From NCBI GenBank assembly GCA_036365145.1, contig JAEOAD010000888.1, positions 3,327,501 through 3,391,500 of the forward strand: DNA of 64,000 nt, in the 5' to 3' direction. Shown here in pieces: positions 37,546 to 48,559 of this stretch. The DNA is from Orientallactaga sibirica (Eukaryota; Chordata; Mammalia; Rodentia; Dipodidae). A program made the position numbers and the translations under genes. Under the pieces are notes generated by a model. It saw only the letters and a list, made by a program, of their open reading frames with translations, had not been told where the DNA came from and searched no databases. Numbering within the stretch: the first letter of the stretch is position 1; every line of letters begins with the position of its first letter.

Positions 37546-38520
37546 AATGTCAATATTTAATGTGAGGATTGGTGAAAAGTAGAAACCTGATTTAAATTAA
37601 GTGGGTTGCCAAAGGTCTTCCAAGTGTAAGAGAGTAGGAGGCTGAGATTTAGTCCCCGGGAAACTCAGCTACCAAACCCAGACTCTTCCCCTTGCAACGA
37701 GGTGTACTTGAGGCCCTTCTCACTCACTCTCATCATTTTCCCCAGCAATCTAGTTTGGATCTTGGCAGCCAAGTAGAAGAGAGATCTAGAAGTCCTTAAG
37801 TGGTGACAAACTTTAGAGCTCGGCCCTGGCTTTCTCACTTCTGGCAGCATGACAGCTCTGGGTGGGGCTGGAGCTCTTTACTGGGTTTGGAGTCCATCGC
37901 AGAGAGGGCAAGGCTAAAGGCAGAACCACAGGAAGCACCTAGACTCTTGCTGACAAGCGAATGCTCCGTATGGTTGGCGCACTTGACAGTAACTCATTCA
38001 GCGGAGGGCGACTTTGGGAGCAGATCTGGGTTCAGTTTCTGCACGTGTTAGTTGTGTGGCTTTGGGTGTCATATGCCAACCTTTTCAGTTGTTCCAAGAT
38101 CATGAGGTTCAGGGCTAAGACCAGAACAGTCTCAGGCAGCATGAGATAGACAATCATCCCAGACAGCATTGAGCCCTTCTCAGCCTCAGTCTCCAAGTAT
38201 AACAGATGGCTATCCACTGCTTTCTTGTATTTAATTTGAGCCTGCCTTCTTTCTTCTTACCACCTGGGTTGTGCCTGTCAGAGAAGCAGTATAGACATCT
38301 GTCTGGACAGGAAGACGCTCAGGGTTGGCCACGTTTCCTTTGTCTGCTGAAGCAACTTTCCACCAGCATTCTGTTTGGAGGCTTCAGCTTTTACTCACAT
38401 TGGGCCCTGGACTTCAAGACCCTGGACCCCCATTTTGATCACCTCCCCTATAGCCTTAGCTTCTATGGCAAGTCCAAGCATGTGATGCTCAGGAGGGAGA
38501 GTGTGCATGGATGAAACATA
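37546..38520. other. Largely unique sequence with a split MIR and a 102-codon frame
   Basis: 38022-38090 matches the middle of MIR (GGTTCAGTTTCTGCACGTG, TTGTGTGGCTTTGGG) and 38176-38210 its continuation (CTCAGCCTCAGTCTCC), with about 85 bp of foreign sequence between. 38206-38514 (+) is open for 102 codons; the part from about residue 20 follows a good acceptor-like sequence (TTGTGCCTGTCAG, AG near 38280). I recognise no protein family. Confidence 0.45.
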
Positions 38521-38524
38521 TGAC

Positions 38525-38657
38525 AGAGCTGAATATGGTGGCACATACCTATAATCCCAGCACTTGAGAGGTGAAGGGAGGCAGATTGGGAGCTCAAAGT
38601 CATCTCAGTTAAACAGTGAGTTTGAGACTAGTCTGGGCTACATGAGACCCTGTCTGA

Positions 38658-38733
<76 letters not shown>

Positions 38734-38763
38734 AAAGAAAGAAAGAAAGAAAGAAAGAAAGAA

Positions 38764-38800
<37 letters not shown>

Positions 38801-39205
38801 GAGGAAAAAAGAGAAAGAGAGATAAAGAAAGAGAGAGAGAAAAAGGAAGGATGTGTATTCACTCTCAGCCCCTGTGCCTGCTCTCATTTCTTTTTTTTTT
38901 TTTTTTTTTTTTTTTTTGGTTTTTCGAGGTAGGGTCTCACTCTGGCCCAGGCTGACCTGGAATTAACTATGTAGTCTCAGGGTGGCCTTGAACTCACGGC
39001 AATCCTCCTACCTTTGCCTCCCGAGTGCTATTTATTTATTTGCAAGCAGAGAGCAATAGAAGAAGAGAGACAGTAGGAAGACTGCACCAGGGCCTCCAGC
39101 CACTGCAAATGAACTCTAGATGCATGTGCCACTTTGTGCAATTGGCTTTATATGGGTCCTGGGGAATCAAGCCCCTTAACTACTGAACCATTTCTCCAGC
39201 TCTGC
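38525..39205. repeat. B1, long (AAAG)n, B1 and tRNA-type SINE
   Basis: Diverged B1 sense 38525-38655 whose A-tail has expanded into (AAAG)n (38656-38845); T27 and antisense B1 38891-39030 (5' end cut at CCCGAGTGCT); antisense tRNA-type SINE 39030-39200. Confidence 0.88.
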
Positions 39206-39358
39206 CCTCATGTCTTGCATGAGGCTGGTGGCCTCCACCTTCCACCCAGTAAGTAATCAGGTTTGTTGTGGTTTTCTAGGTAATGTTGAGGACATGTAGA
39301 AGCTGTCGCTGATGAGTTCTGAGTAAAAAAAGCGAGAAGAGGATAAATTTAGCTGTTA

Positions 39359-39657
39359 CAAATTTGTCCACCCACAGTTCCTCAAAGTTAAACATAGAAT
39401 TACCGTAGAACCCAGCAATTCTACTACTGGGTATATGCCCAAGATAAACTGAAAATATATGTCCACATGAAAACTTGCACTACTCGTAACAGTCAGGAAA
39501 TGGAAACACTCACATGCCCATCAAATAATGAATGGACAAATGTACTGTATCATATAATAAACTATTCTCCAGATAGAAAAGGAAATGAAATGAAGAAAGA
39601 AGGAATGAAGTATCAGTACTTTCTACAGTATGAATAAACCTTAAAAACATGTTCATG
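39359..39657 (+). mobile_element. Ancient L1 (L1M-type) ORF2/3' fragment
   Basis: CCCAGCAATTCTACTACTGG, GTATATGCCCAAGATAAACT and ACATGCCCATCAAATAATGA are classic mammalian L1 3' ORF2 phrases. The reading frame is destroyed. Confidence 0.75.
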
Positions 39658-41035
39658 AGGGCCTGGGGAGATGGTTCAGCCATTAAAGATGCTTGCTTGC
39701 AAAGCCTCTGGCTTGGCTTTAATTCCCCAGTACCCACATAAAACCAGATGCACAAAGTGGGTTTGTTTGCAGCAGCCAGAGGCCCTGGTATACATGGTCT
39801 CTCTCTCCAGTCTCATTTAAAAATTTTTTATTTTGTTTATCTGTGAGGAGAGAAATATAGGGATGACAGAATGAACTCCAGACACATGCACCATTTTGTA
39901 CATCTGGCTTTAGGTACTGAGTAATCAAAATCCAGGCCAGCAGGATTTGCAAGCAAACGCTTGTTTTTTTTTTTTTTCAAGGTAGGGTCTCACTCTAGCC
40001 CAGGCTGACCTGGAATTCACAATGTAGTCTCAGGCTGGCCTCAAACTCACAGTGATCCTTTGCCTCCCTCCCCAGTGCTGGGATTAAAGACGTGCATCAC
40101 CAAACCCAGCAGAGGGGGAGTAGGAGCATTCCAGGGCCTCTAGCTGCTGCAAATGAACTCCAGACATATGAGCCACTTTGTGCATCTGGCTTTACATGGG
40201 GACTCGAACTTGGGTGGTTAGGCTTTGCAAGCACCTTAACTGATGAACCATCTCTTCAGCCCCCAAGCAAGCACTTTTAACCCCTTTAATCCCAGCACTT
40301 GGGAGGCAGAGGTAGGAGGATCACCATTAGTTCAAGGCCACCCTGAGACTACATAGTGAATTCCAGGTCAGCCTGGACTAGAGTGACACCCTACCTTGAA
40401 AAACAAAAACAAAAATAGGGCTGGAGAGATGGTTTAAACGTTAAGGCACTTGCCTGCAAAGCAAAAGAACCAGGTTCAGTTTCCCAGGACTCACGTAAGC
40501 CAGATGCACTAGGGGGTGCATGTGTCAAATAAATAAAATATTTAAAATAAATAAATGAATATTAAAAAAAAAACTTTTTTCAGGAGCAAGGCGTGGTGGC
40601 ACACACCTTTAATCCCAGAATTTGGGAGGCAGAGATAAGAGGATCACCATGACTTCAAGGCCACCCTGAGACTACATAGTAAATTCCAGGTCAGCCTGGG
40701 CTAGAGTGAGACTCTACCTCGAAAAACAAAGAACAAAAAAACAAAGTAACAACAACAACAAACTTTTCTCAGGCTGGAGAGATGACTTAGCAGTTAAGGT
40801 GCTTGCCTGTAAAGCCAAAGGACCCAGGCTGATTCCCTAGGACCCATGTATGCCAGATGCACAAGGTGGCACATGTGCTGAGTTCATTTTCAGTGGTTGG
40901 AGGCCCTGGCATGTGTGCCGATTTTCTCTCTTTCTCTCAAATAATAAATAAATAAAAATAAAATATTATCCTCCTACCTCTGCATCCTGAGTGCTGGAAT
41001 TAAAGGAGTGTACCACACATCAGTCTGGCAGCTCA
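39658..41035. repeat. Nested SINE cluster
   Basis: tRNA-type SINE sense 39658-39815; antisense tRNA-type SINE 39830-39965 split by antisense B1 (39965-40110), with SINE-like sequence resuming 40115-40262; B1 sense 40272-40415; tRNA-type SINE sense 40418-40560; B1 sense 40585-40750; tRNA-type SINE sense 40772-40965; B1 fragment antisense 40968-41030. Confidence 0.8.
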
Positions 41036-41049
41036 AGTGTGGTTTTTTT

Positions 41050-41440
41050 GTTTTTTTTTTTAAGCTTGTAACTTGGGTCTTTAGCTGCCTAGCTGGAGGA
41101 GGTGTCACTGGGGTGGATCCTACAGTCCAGCCTAAGGTGTTACTGTGGCAGATCTATATTCTAGCCCAAAGGTATGCAGAGAGGTTTGAGTTCTGGGGGT
41201 CCCTACTTACTGTCTGTTTTGTGTTTGCTGCTTCTGATGTTTGTTGACTGGTGGTGGTTTCTCTCTCTGCTTGGATTTATGAATCCAAGTTAAGCCAGCT
41301 TCTTCTGCCAAAGATGGAACTTCCCCTGGATCTGTAAGCTGAAATAAATCCTATTCCTTCCATAAAATAAAATAAAATAAAATAAAATAAAATAAAATAA
41401 AATAAAATAAAATAAAATAAAATAAAATAAAAAAATATTT
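41050..41440 (+). mobile_element. LTR-like repeat with (AAAAT)n tail
   Basis: TAGCTGGAGGAGGTGTCACT and GATGGAACTTCCCCTGGATC, then GCTGAAATAAATCC, resemble the LTR-like family at 44885-45255. The end has expanded into (AAAAT)n at 41365-41435. Confidence 0.55.
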
Positions 41441-41444
41441 AAAG

Positions 41445-42340
41445 AAAATCTTTCCTCTAAAACAGCAAGTGTGACTTCCGAAGTCTGTCTAGGACATGCT
41501 CAGCTGCACAGAGGTCCTTGGGGCAGCAATGCAAGAGAAATGTCTGTGCAGTCTGCTCTGCTGGTTCTCTGTGGAGTCAGGCTCTGACTATTGGCACTGG
41601 TCCAGGTCCTCCAGTGTCCAACCAGTCCCAGACCACCCTGACTTCTCCAAAAGTCACCTAATGTGAGCCATACCAGGCGGTCGTGGGTTCATATCCAGGA
41701 AGAGCACTTCGTTGGGGCACTGGCATTAGCCAGGCACTTAGCTGCAATGCAGTTTCCACCTGTAAGCAGCTGAATTGTGGGTGGTGCCCACAGGCTCTGC
41801 ATACAGCAGTTAGCAAAGCTCTTCACTAAGCTGCAAAGTCTTCTTCAGGAAGCCTTCAGCCAAGCTTTGAGGACAGGGCTGGGGCTCCACTGGGGCATCT
41901 ACAATCTCCTGGAAGGGCCTCAGCAGGAAATCCAGGCTGTTGTCGTCTGGCCCAGCTCCCTATGTAGTTTCTGATTCTTTCTCCCACGTCCAGCAAGAAG
42001 GACCAAACCTGACGTTTTCTTGAGCACATCCATCTCCATCCAAATGTAGAAATCTCCATCACATGTAGAAATCAGGAGAGGATGGGATAGTCCCTTGAGT
42101 TCTCTTCTCCCTTGCGAACATCTCACGCACAGCACAGTGCCAGGCTGACCACTTCAATCCTGAGCCTGGAATGACTAAGCCATGACGAGTGGCCATGTAG
42201 GCAGGGTGTCCGTGTACATACTCAGCTCAATCAGTAGCTCCTCTCTGGTAGGCATCAGAAATCCATCAGGTCCTGTTATCTCCTAATTGTGCCTGTGAGT
42301 TTAAGCCTCCCCTTAGGTCTGCAAAGGACTGTGTGAAGGC
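41445..42340 (-). pseudogene. Possible decayed coding-like sequence, unidentified
   Basis: About 850 bp without recognised repeats. On the minus strand several frames give protein-like stretches that abut through frameshifts: PTREELLIELSMYTDTLPTW (near 42260), VREMFAREKRTQG, FYIWMEMDVLKKTSG, LLDVGERIRNYIGSWARRQ and FLLRPFQEIVDAPVEPQPCP. This looks like a frameshifted intronless coding sequence, but I cannot name the parent and chance is not excluded. Confidence 0.35.
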
Positions 42341-42720
42341 ACAGGGTGGCCAGATTGGCCAACACAAAGCAAAGAAGGTTCCTGGACTCAGTCAGCAAGC
42401 CCTTTAGACTGAAAGTAAGTAAAACCAACCTCCAAATATCTGTTCCTCTGAGAACTAAACCATTGGGTCAGCCATCTTCTGGACAGAACAGAGCCCAGAA
42501 CTATGGCCTCCGTGTCTGGAAACACCTGTCCCTCAGAGAGGCTGTGCTACAGAAAAAGCTTCTTTCTTCCCTGTTTGCCTACCCCCTAGAAAAGCCAGGC
42601 ACATTTGCCCAGGGAACCTTTCTAAGAAAGCCACACAGACAGGAGCTTCACAGCCTTACGATGTGCTGTGACCAGAGGAGCTTGGGCTATGTTGATTGCT
42701 AGGAATCAAGACGCCAGTCT
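42341..42720 (+). other. Unassigned sequence with a 118-codon frame
   Basis: 42346-42702 is open on the plus strand (MARLANTKQRRFLDSVSK...). Basic, Leu/Ser-rich, no domain recognised. Not called as a gene. Confidence 0.3.
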
Positions 42721-42850
42721 ATCATTGCTTGGTTTTTTTGTCTGGCTCCCCCAAGCACTCTCCTTGGGTGCAGGGCCAATGTTTGGTTATTCCCTAGAAT
42801 CTTGGGGCCTAGGACATAGTAGATAGCCAATAAATACTGTCTGAATTTAA
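42721..42850 (+). mobile_element. L2 LINE 3'-end relic
   Basis: GGGTGCAGGGCCAATGTTTG, GGGGCCTAGGACATAGTAGA, CCAATAAATACTGTCTGAAT: the characteristic L2 3' terminus. Confidence 0.75.
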
Positions 42851-44315
42851 GTTTTACTGGTAGACAAGGAGTTCAAAACTGAGCTTAAGGTTGACAACTT
42901 ATATTTTTCTGCAGCCATTGAGGAGTCCTTAAGGCAGGTGTGATAGGTGATTTTGGCTGTTCGCTTAGTTGGGCTTAGTTGGGCTGGAGAGATGGCTTAG
43001 TGGTTAAGGCACTTGCCTGCAAAGCCAAAGGACTCAGGTTAAATTCACAAGGTGGCGCATGCATCTGGAATTCATTTGCAGTGGCTAGAGGCCTTGGTGT
43101 GCCCATTCTTTCCCTCCCTCTCCCTCCCCATCTCAAATAAATAAATAAATGAATTTTTAAAAAAATTTTAAAGGCTGGACGTGGTGGCGCATGCCTATAA
43201 TCCCAGCACTTGGGAGTCAGAGGTAGGAGCATCACCAAGAGTTTGAGGCCACCCTGAGACTGCATAGTGAATTCCAGGTCAGCCTAAGCTAGGGTGAGAC
43301 CCTACCTCAAAAAAAAAAATTTTTTTTTAGCCGGGCGTGGTGGCGCACGCCTTTAATCCCAGCACTCGGGAGGCAAAAAAAGTTCGAGGCCACCCTGAGA
43401 CTTTTTTAAACCAAAAAAAAAAAAAAAAAAATTTTTTTTTAAAGAATTCCCCTAGGAAGCTGGGCATAGCGACACATGCCATCAATCCCAGGACTTGGGG
43501 AGCAGAGGTAGGAGGATTGCTGTAAGTTCAAGGTCAGCCCAAGACTACATAGTGAATTCCAGGTCAGCCTGGACTAAAGAAAGACCCTACCTCAAGAAAC
43601 CAAATAATAATTTTTTTAAAAAAAGAAAAGGCTGGGTATGGTGGTGCACGCCTTTAATCCCAGCACTCAGGAGGCAGAGGTAGGAGGATCACCATGAGTT
43701 CAAGGCCACCCTGAGACTACATAGTGAATTCCAGGTCACCCTGGGCTAGAGTGAGAGCATACCTTGAAAAAAAAAAAAAAAGAATCCCCTAGGGGAGGCA
43801 GAGGTAAGAGTATTGCTGTGAGTTTGAGAGTTTGAGCCCAGCCTGAGGCTCCAGAGTAAGTCTCACTCTATCTCGAAAAATTTAAAAATTAAAATTGGAA
43901 AAAAAATCCCATAGGAGGGGCTCAAGAGATTGCTCAGTGGTTAGGGCGCTTGCTTGCATAGGCTGATGGCCTGGGTTTGATTCCCCAGTACCCACATAAA
44001 GCCAGGTGCACCGAGTGCACATGCATCTGAAGTTTGTTTGCAGCAGCAAAAGGCCCTGATGTGCTCTCAAATATATGTGTATATGTATTTATGTATGTGT
44101 GTGTGTGTGTATATAATCCAGGGCTGGAGAGATGGCTCAGTGGTTAGGACACTTGGCTGTAAAGCCTAAAAACCAGAGTTTGATTCCCCAGTACTCACTT
44201 AAAGCCAGATGAACAAAGTGGTGCATGTGTCTAGAGTTCATTTGCAGTGGCTAGAGGACCTGGTATGCCATTTTCTCTCTCTTTCCTTCTCATAAGTAAA
44301 GAAAGAATCCCCTAA
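42851..44315. repeat. SINE cluster with an abnormal B1
   Basis: tRNA-type SINE sense 42975-43150; B1 sense 43172-43320, 43329-43425 (internal blocks replaced by A/T runs), 43458-43615, 43632-43785 and 43795-43880 (partial); tRNA-type SINE sense 43917-44075 and 44122-44310. A TG/TA tract lies at 44075-44115. Confidence 0.82.
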
Positions 44316-44329
44316 GAGATTAAGTAAAG

Positions 44330-44700
44330 CACACCTCTGGAAGTGTCTGTAAGAGCATTTCCAGAGAGTTAGATCATGAGAGTTCTAATGGATGGATTAA
44401 TATCTTTTTATTTTTTGGATTAATATCTTGATGGATTCATAATATGATGGTGTTATTGGGAGATGGTGAAAAGGTTAAGAGGTGGAGCCTGGTTGAAGGA
44501 AGTAGGTGACTTGAGGACTGTATTTTTTCCTGGCCCCTTCCTGCATTCCGTCACAATATGAACTACTGTCCATACCCTCCCAACCATGATGGACTGAATC
44601 CTCTGAAACTGTGAGACAAAACCATTCCTTCCGCCTTCAAGTTGCTTTTCTCCAGTATCTGGTCACAGCAACAGAAAAGCTAAAGCAGCGGGGCTCTAAG
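44330..44700 (+). mobile_element. LTR-like repeat (MaLR-type), copy A
   Basis: GGTGGAGCCTGGTTGAAGGA, CCATGATGGACTGAATCCTC and TTGCTTTTCTCCAGTATCTG followed by ACAGCAACAGAAAAGC are in the order of rodent LTR repeats ending near 44690. Diverged. Confidence 0.55.
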
Positions 44701-44884
44701 TCTGAAATTGCCAGGCTCCTTTCTATCACAGAACCATCCCTTCGCGTGACTTCATTCTGTTGGTATCACCAAAGCTTGGACACCCTCAGGCACATGAAAG
44801 CACACCCACATGCACACACAAAGATGCAGAAACATACTCAGACACAGACCAGTCCACTTCTCATCTTGATAATGTGAAAATTGG

Positions 44885-45255
44885 GTATCTGTGGTGGTTT
44901 GAATCAGAGGTCCCCCATAAACTCATGTGTTTTGGAGGCTTGGTCCCCAGCTGGCAGTTGGGTGGCAGTTTGGGAATTGGAACCTTGCTAGAGGAGGTGT
45001 GTTGTTGAGGGTGGGCTTAGGGGTGTTATAGCCAGACACCCCCCTTTGTCAGAGTTTGGCTCACTCTTCTGCTGCTATTTTCTACCTGCTGTGGCAGAGG
45101 TGATGTCCAACCTCTGCTCATGCCATGCTTTCCCCTGCCCTCATGGAGCTTCCCCTGCAGATTATAAGCCAAAATAAACCCTTTCCACCCATCAGCTGCT
45201 TTTGGAGAGGGGCTTTGTCCCAGTAATGAGAAGGCAGCACCAACAGTATTGAATA
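44885..45255 (+). mobile_element. LTR-like repeat (MaLR-type), copy B
   Basis: GTGGTGGTTTGAATCAGAGG, CCCATAAACTCATGTGTTTT, GAGGAGGTGTGTTGTTGAGG, GGAGCTTCCCCTGCAGATTA, CCAAAATAAACCC, and a GTCCCAGTAATGAGAAGGCA end. Best-preserved member here; the complementary copy is at 25190-25530. Confidence 0.6.
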
Positions 45256-45788
45256 TCACTTCCAGAGTCATGGGTTTTCTAGTGAATTTGATTTATTTTT
45301 GGAAATCCAGGCCAATCCATCCACCCAGTTCCTGATAACTTTTCTTGGAATCAAGTCCAGCAGTGGAATTGTTTCTTAGGAAATCCCGAAGGAGCAGATG
45401 AGCATCACTTACTCTCAGAAGCCTTGTCTGTTCACAGGCTCTTTCTGCCCATCACACAGGGAACACCATCTCTTCTTAGTCTTTGGAGAAGTCACAGAAG
45501 GCTTCCAAAGGCACACTTTATAGCTGAATCTTGGTCTCAAGTACAAATGAGTCAAGCATTCCAACCTCAAGGGGGGACAGATAGGCATGGTGGTCAACAC
45601 TTCTAATCCCAGCAGTAGGGAGGGAGAGGCAGGAGGATCTCAAATCCAAGGCCAGCAGGGACTACTTAGCAGGATCTTGTCTCAAAAAGGCGTTGCTACA
45701 TTATCCAGCCTCTCCCATAAGAACTCATTGCCCCTACAGCCAACATGAAAAAATTAACCTTCATCTCTTATCATTAACAAAAGGCTGG
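45256..45788. other. Unique sequence with one B1/B4-like SINE
   Basis: 45256-45580 unassigned; a sense B1-like element with A-tail at 45583-45690; about 95 bp unassigned before the LTR. Confidence 0.5.
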
Positions 45789-46372
45789 AATGTTAGGTCT
45801 GACAGATCCCAAAATGGAGTCACCAAGGACAGCAGGATGGTGACAGAGACATAAAGAAGTGATTATCCATATTCCTCTAGAAACCCTGAAACCATTATCC
45901 CCTCCTTGCCTGAAATGCCCCCAGGTCATGGTTTCCTGCCCCCTTATTTTGTGGGTTGTTTGTTTGTTTGTTTGTTTGTTTGTTTGTTTGTTTGTTTTTC
46001 GAGGTAGGGTCTCACACTAGACCAGGCTGACCTGGAATTCACTATGCAGTCTCGGTGATCGAACTCTCGGTGATCCTCCTACCTCTGCCTCCCAAGTGCT
46101 GGGATTAAAGGAGTGTGCCACCACGCCCGGCTGGCCCTCTTATTTTATAAATCATCTGGTCTCTGTTCTGGTGTCACACCCTGGCTAACTTAGATCTCTC
46201 CTAAAGGACCCTTTCTTATTCAGCTCTTCCTGTTCTTACCTTCTCCCAACTGGCCCTATAAAGCCCACTACCTGAGGAACTCAGGTGGGCTGTGCTCCTC
46301 TCTTGTGAACCAACCCTGGCAGCTTGTGCTTTTCCCAAATAAAAGCTTTCATCTTTGCCTCAGGAAAAGCAA
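45789..46372 (+). mobile_element. ERV1/gamma-type LTR split by a B1
   Basis: Starts TGTTAGGTCTGACAGATCCC with AAAATGGAGTCACC, a TATA-like GGCCCTATAAAGCCC near 46252-46266, a CTCTTGTGAACCAACCC R region and CCCAAATAAAAGC polyadenylation signal (about 46334-46346). (GTTT)n plus antisense B1 (45955-46133) interrupts the U3. The 3' boundary is uncertain and no internal viral genes are present nearby. Confidence 0.65.
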
Positions 46373-46387
46373 GGGGGGATTGCCGTT

Positions 46388-46800
46388 TACATATCTATCT
46401 TTATATCCATGGATTTGTGCTACTCTCAACCTTGCTCACAGAAGTTTCTATTAGTAGAGGTTAATATAGACACATATCTGGCAAAAGTGGTGAGAATAAC
46501 TGACTGTTGCGTGCTCAGTCCTGAACAAGACATCTAAACCAGTCCCTCCAAGACTCAGGGAACATCATAGAAGAGAGGGCAGAAAGAATGTAAACGCCAG
46601 AGGATGGGGAGGAGTGCTGTGGAATAATGTCTTCTGGTTGTGACATGGCCATTATACTCATGAACTCATAGAAGCTGCGGTTTCCTGTACAAGGCTGAGT
46701 GGATGAGCCTCCACTCCTCCCCTCCCTGAGCAGTTATTGGCTGCTAATGGTTGATAAGGGAGGAGGAGCCATGTTCAGTGGTGTAGACATTAGTAAGTTG
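46388..46800 (+). mobile_element. Diverged L1 3'-UTR fragment
   Basis: GTGCTCAGTCCTGAACAAGA, CTCCAAGACTCAGGGAACAT and GAGGGCAGAAAGAATGTAAA parallel the younger L1 3' UTR at 9665-9755. It is clearly older. Confidence 0.6.
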
Positions 46801-46844
46801 CCTATACTCCACTAAATAACCCTGAACCCATGCACGTGTAAGCA

Positions 46845-47440
46845 ACCTGAATTTCACTCACAAACAAAAAAGAGGGATCTTCAAGAGGTAGTTCAGCTGT
46901 GAGGGCTCCTCTCTTGGGAATAGGATTAATATCTTTATAAAAGAGACCTCATGCAGCTTAATATATGGAACCACTTTCTCTTCCAGCTTCCTCCATTGTG
47001 AGGAAATGGTGTATCTCCCCATGGGTGGGCACAGTAACAAAGGCCGCCTTGGAAGCCCAGAATGCATTCCTTACTAGCCACCAAGCCTGCTGACCTTGAA
47101 CTTCCTAGCTTCTAGAACTGTGAGCAATCAATTCCTATTTTTTTCTTTTTCTTCCTTCCTTCCTTCCTTCCTTCCTTCCTTCCTTTCTTCCTTTCTTTCT
47201 TTCTTTTTTTTTTTTTTTTGGTTTTCCGAGGTAGGGTCTCAGGCTGACCTGGAATTCACTATGTAGTCTCAGGGTGGCCTTGAACTCTTGGCGGGCCTCC
47301 TACCTCTACCTCTGCCTCCCTAGTGCTGGGATTAAAGGCGTGGACCACCTCTCCCAGCTAATTAATTCCTATTCTTTATAAATTATTCAGTCTGGGGTAT
47401 TTTGTTATAGCAGCACAAACAAAGACAAGTATGCTCTGGA
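46845..47440 (+). mobile_element. MLT1/MST-like LTR relic split by a B1
   Basis: ATATCTTTATAAAAGAGACC, GCTTCTAGAACTGTGAGCAA, then (after (TTCC)n and an antisense B1, 47152-47358) TTTATAAATTATTCAGTCTG and TATTTTGTTATAGCAGCACA: the usual order of a mammalian MaLR LTR end. Confidence 0.65.
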
Positions 47441-47773
47441 AAGAGATTCTCCAAATTTGGAACAAACAATAAAAAGGGGAAGGGGCAGATATTATGTATC
47501 CTACCACCTGGTAACTGCCAAATCACTGGTCCATGGATGGATGGATGGATGGATAGGAGTGAAGATAAGGAAGTCAGAGAACAAACTATGAGATTATTTG
47601 AATGTAGATTATGGTGCAAGCAGTAAAGCTGAAGCTAGAGTTGGGTTTGGAGACAGATTTATGAAGGGCCTTGCATGCAGCAGTAGACCTTCATTTTAAA
47701 ACAGGAAGAGAATGGGATCAAATCTATCAATTTTTTTGTTTATATTTTTTTTATTTATTTGAGAGAGAGCAGC

Positions 47774-47806
<33 letters not shown>

Positions 47807-48555
47807 ATAAATGGGCAATCCGGGGCTGCCAGCCACTGCAAATGAACTTCAGATGCATGAGCCACCTTGTGCATCTGGCTTACATGGGTCCTGAGGAATT
47901 AAACCTGGGTCCTTTGGCTTTGGTGGCAAGTGCCTTAACCACTAAGCCATTTCTCCAGCCCAAAATCTATCATTTTTAATATATATGTTTATCTGTTTAT
48001 TTGCAAGCAGAGAGAGATAGAGAGAAGAATGACAGACAGAGGGAATGGGCATGCCAGGGCCTCCAGCCACTGCAAACGAACTCTAGATGCATGTGCCATC
48101 TGGTGCATTTGGCTTTACATGGGTACTGGGGAACTGACCTCCAGTCGTTAGCTTTTTCAGGCAAGTTCCTTAAGTGCTGAGCCATCTCTCCAGCCCAAAT
48201 CTATCTTTTTAAAAGATTATCCTTAAATAAAAAAAAAAAGATTATCCTAGCTAAAAACAAGTTGGGGTAGAAATGAGAGTAACAGAACCTTGGAGGAGGC
48301 TGGAGAAACAGACATGGGAACCTGAATGGAGATGGTACTGGGGGATAGAGAGGAATAAACACAATGGGGGGCATTTTACATATGTGATCACCTTAGTCAG
48401 GTGACTGGTGAAAGGGGTGAGAAGAGGGAAGAGGCTGGGATATAATGCATGTTTCTAGCTTAGCAAACTCTACAGGCCCTTGATGCTGTCAGATAAACAC
48501 CAAGAGAAATAGGTTTAGAGGGAGAAGATGATGGGTCTTCCCAAAACTTTTTGGA
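47441..48555. repeat. Two antisense tRNA-type SINEs with unique flanks
   Basis: 47441-47725 unique with (GGAT)n near 47530-47555; SINEs antisense 47728-47962 and 47980-48197; 48198-48555 unassigned. Confidence 0.75.
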
Positions 48556-48559
48556 GGGG

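Noticed and set aside
38564..38932. Lys/Glu/Arg-repeat and Phe/Leu-repeat frames
   Set aside because: Translations of (AAAG)n.
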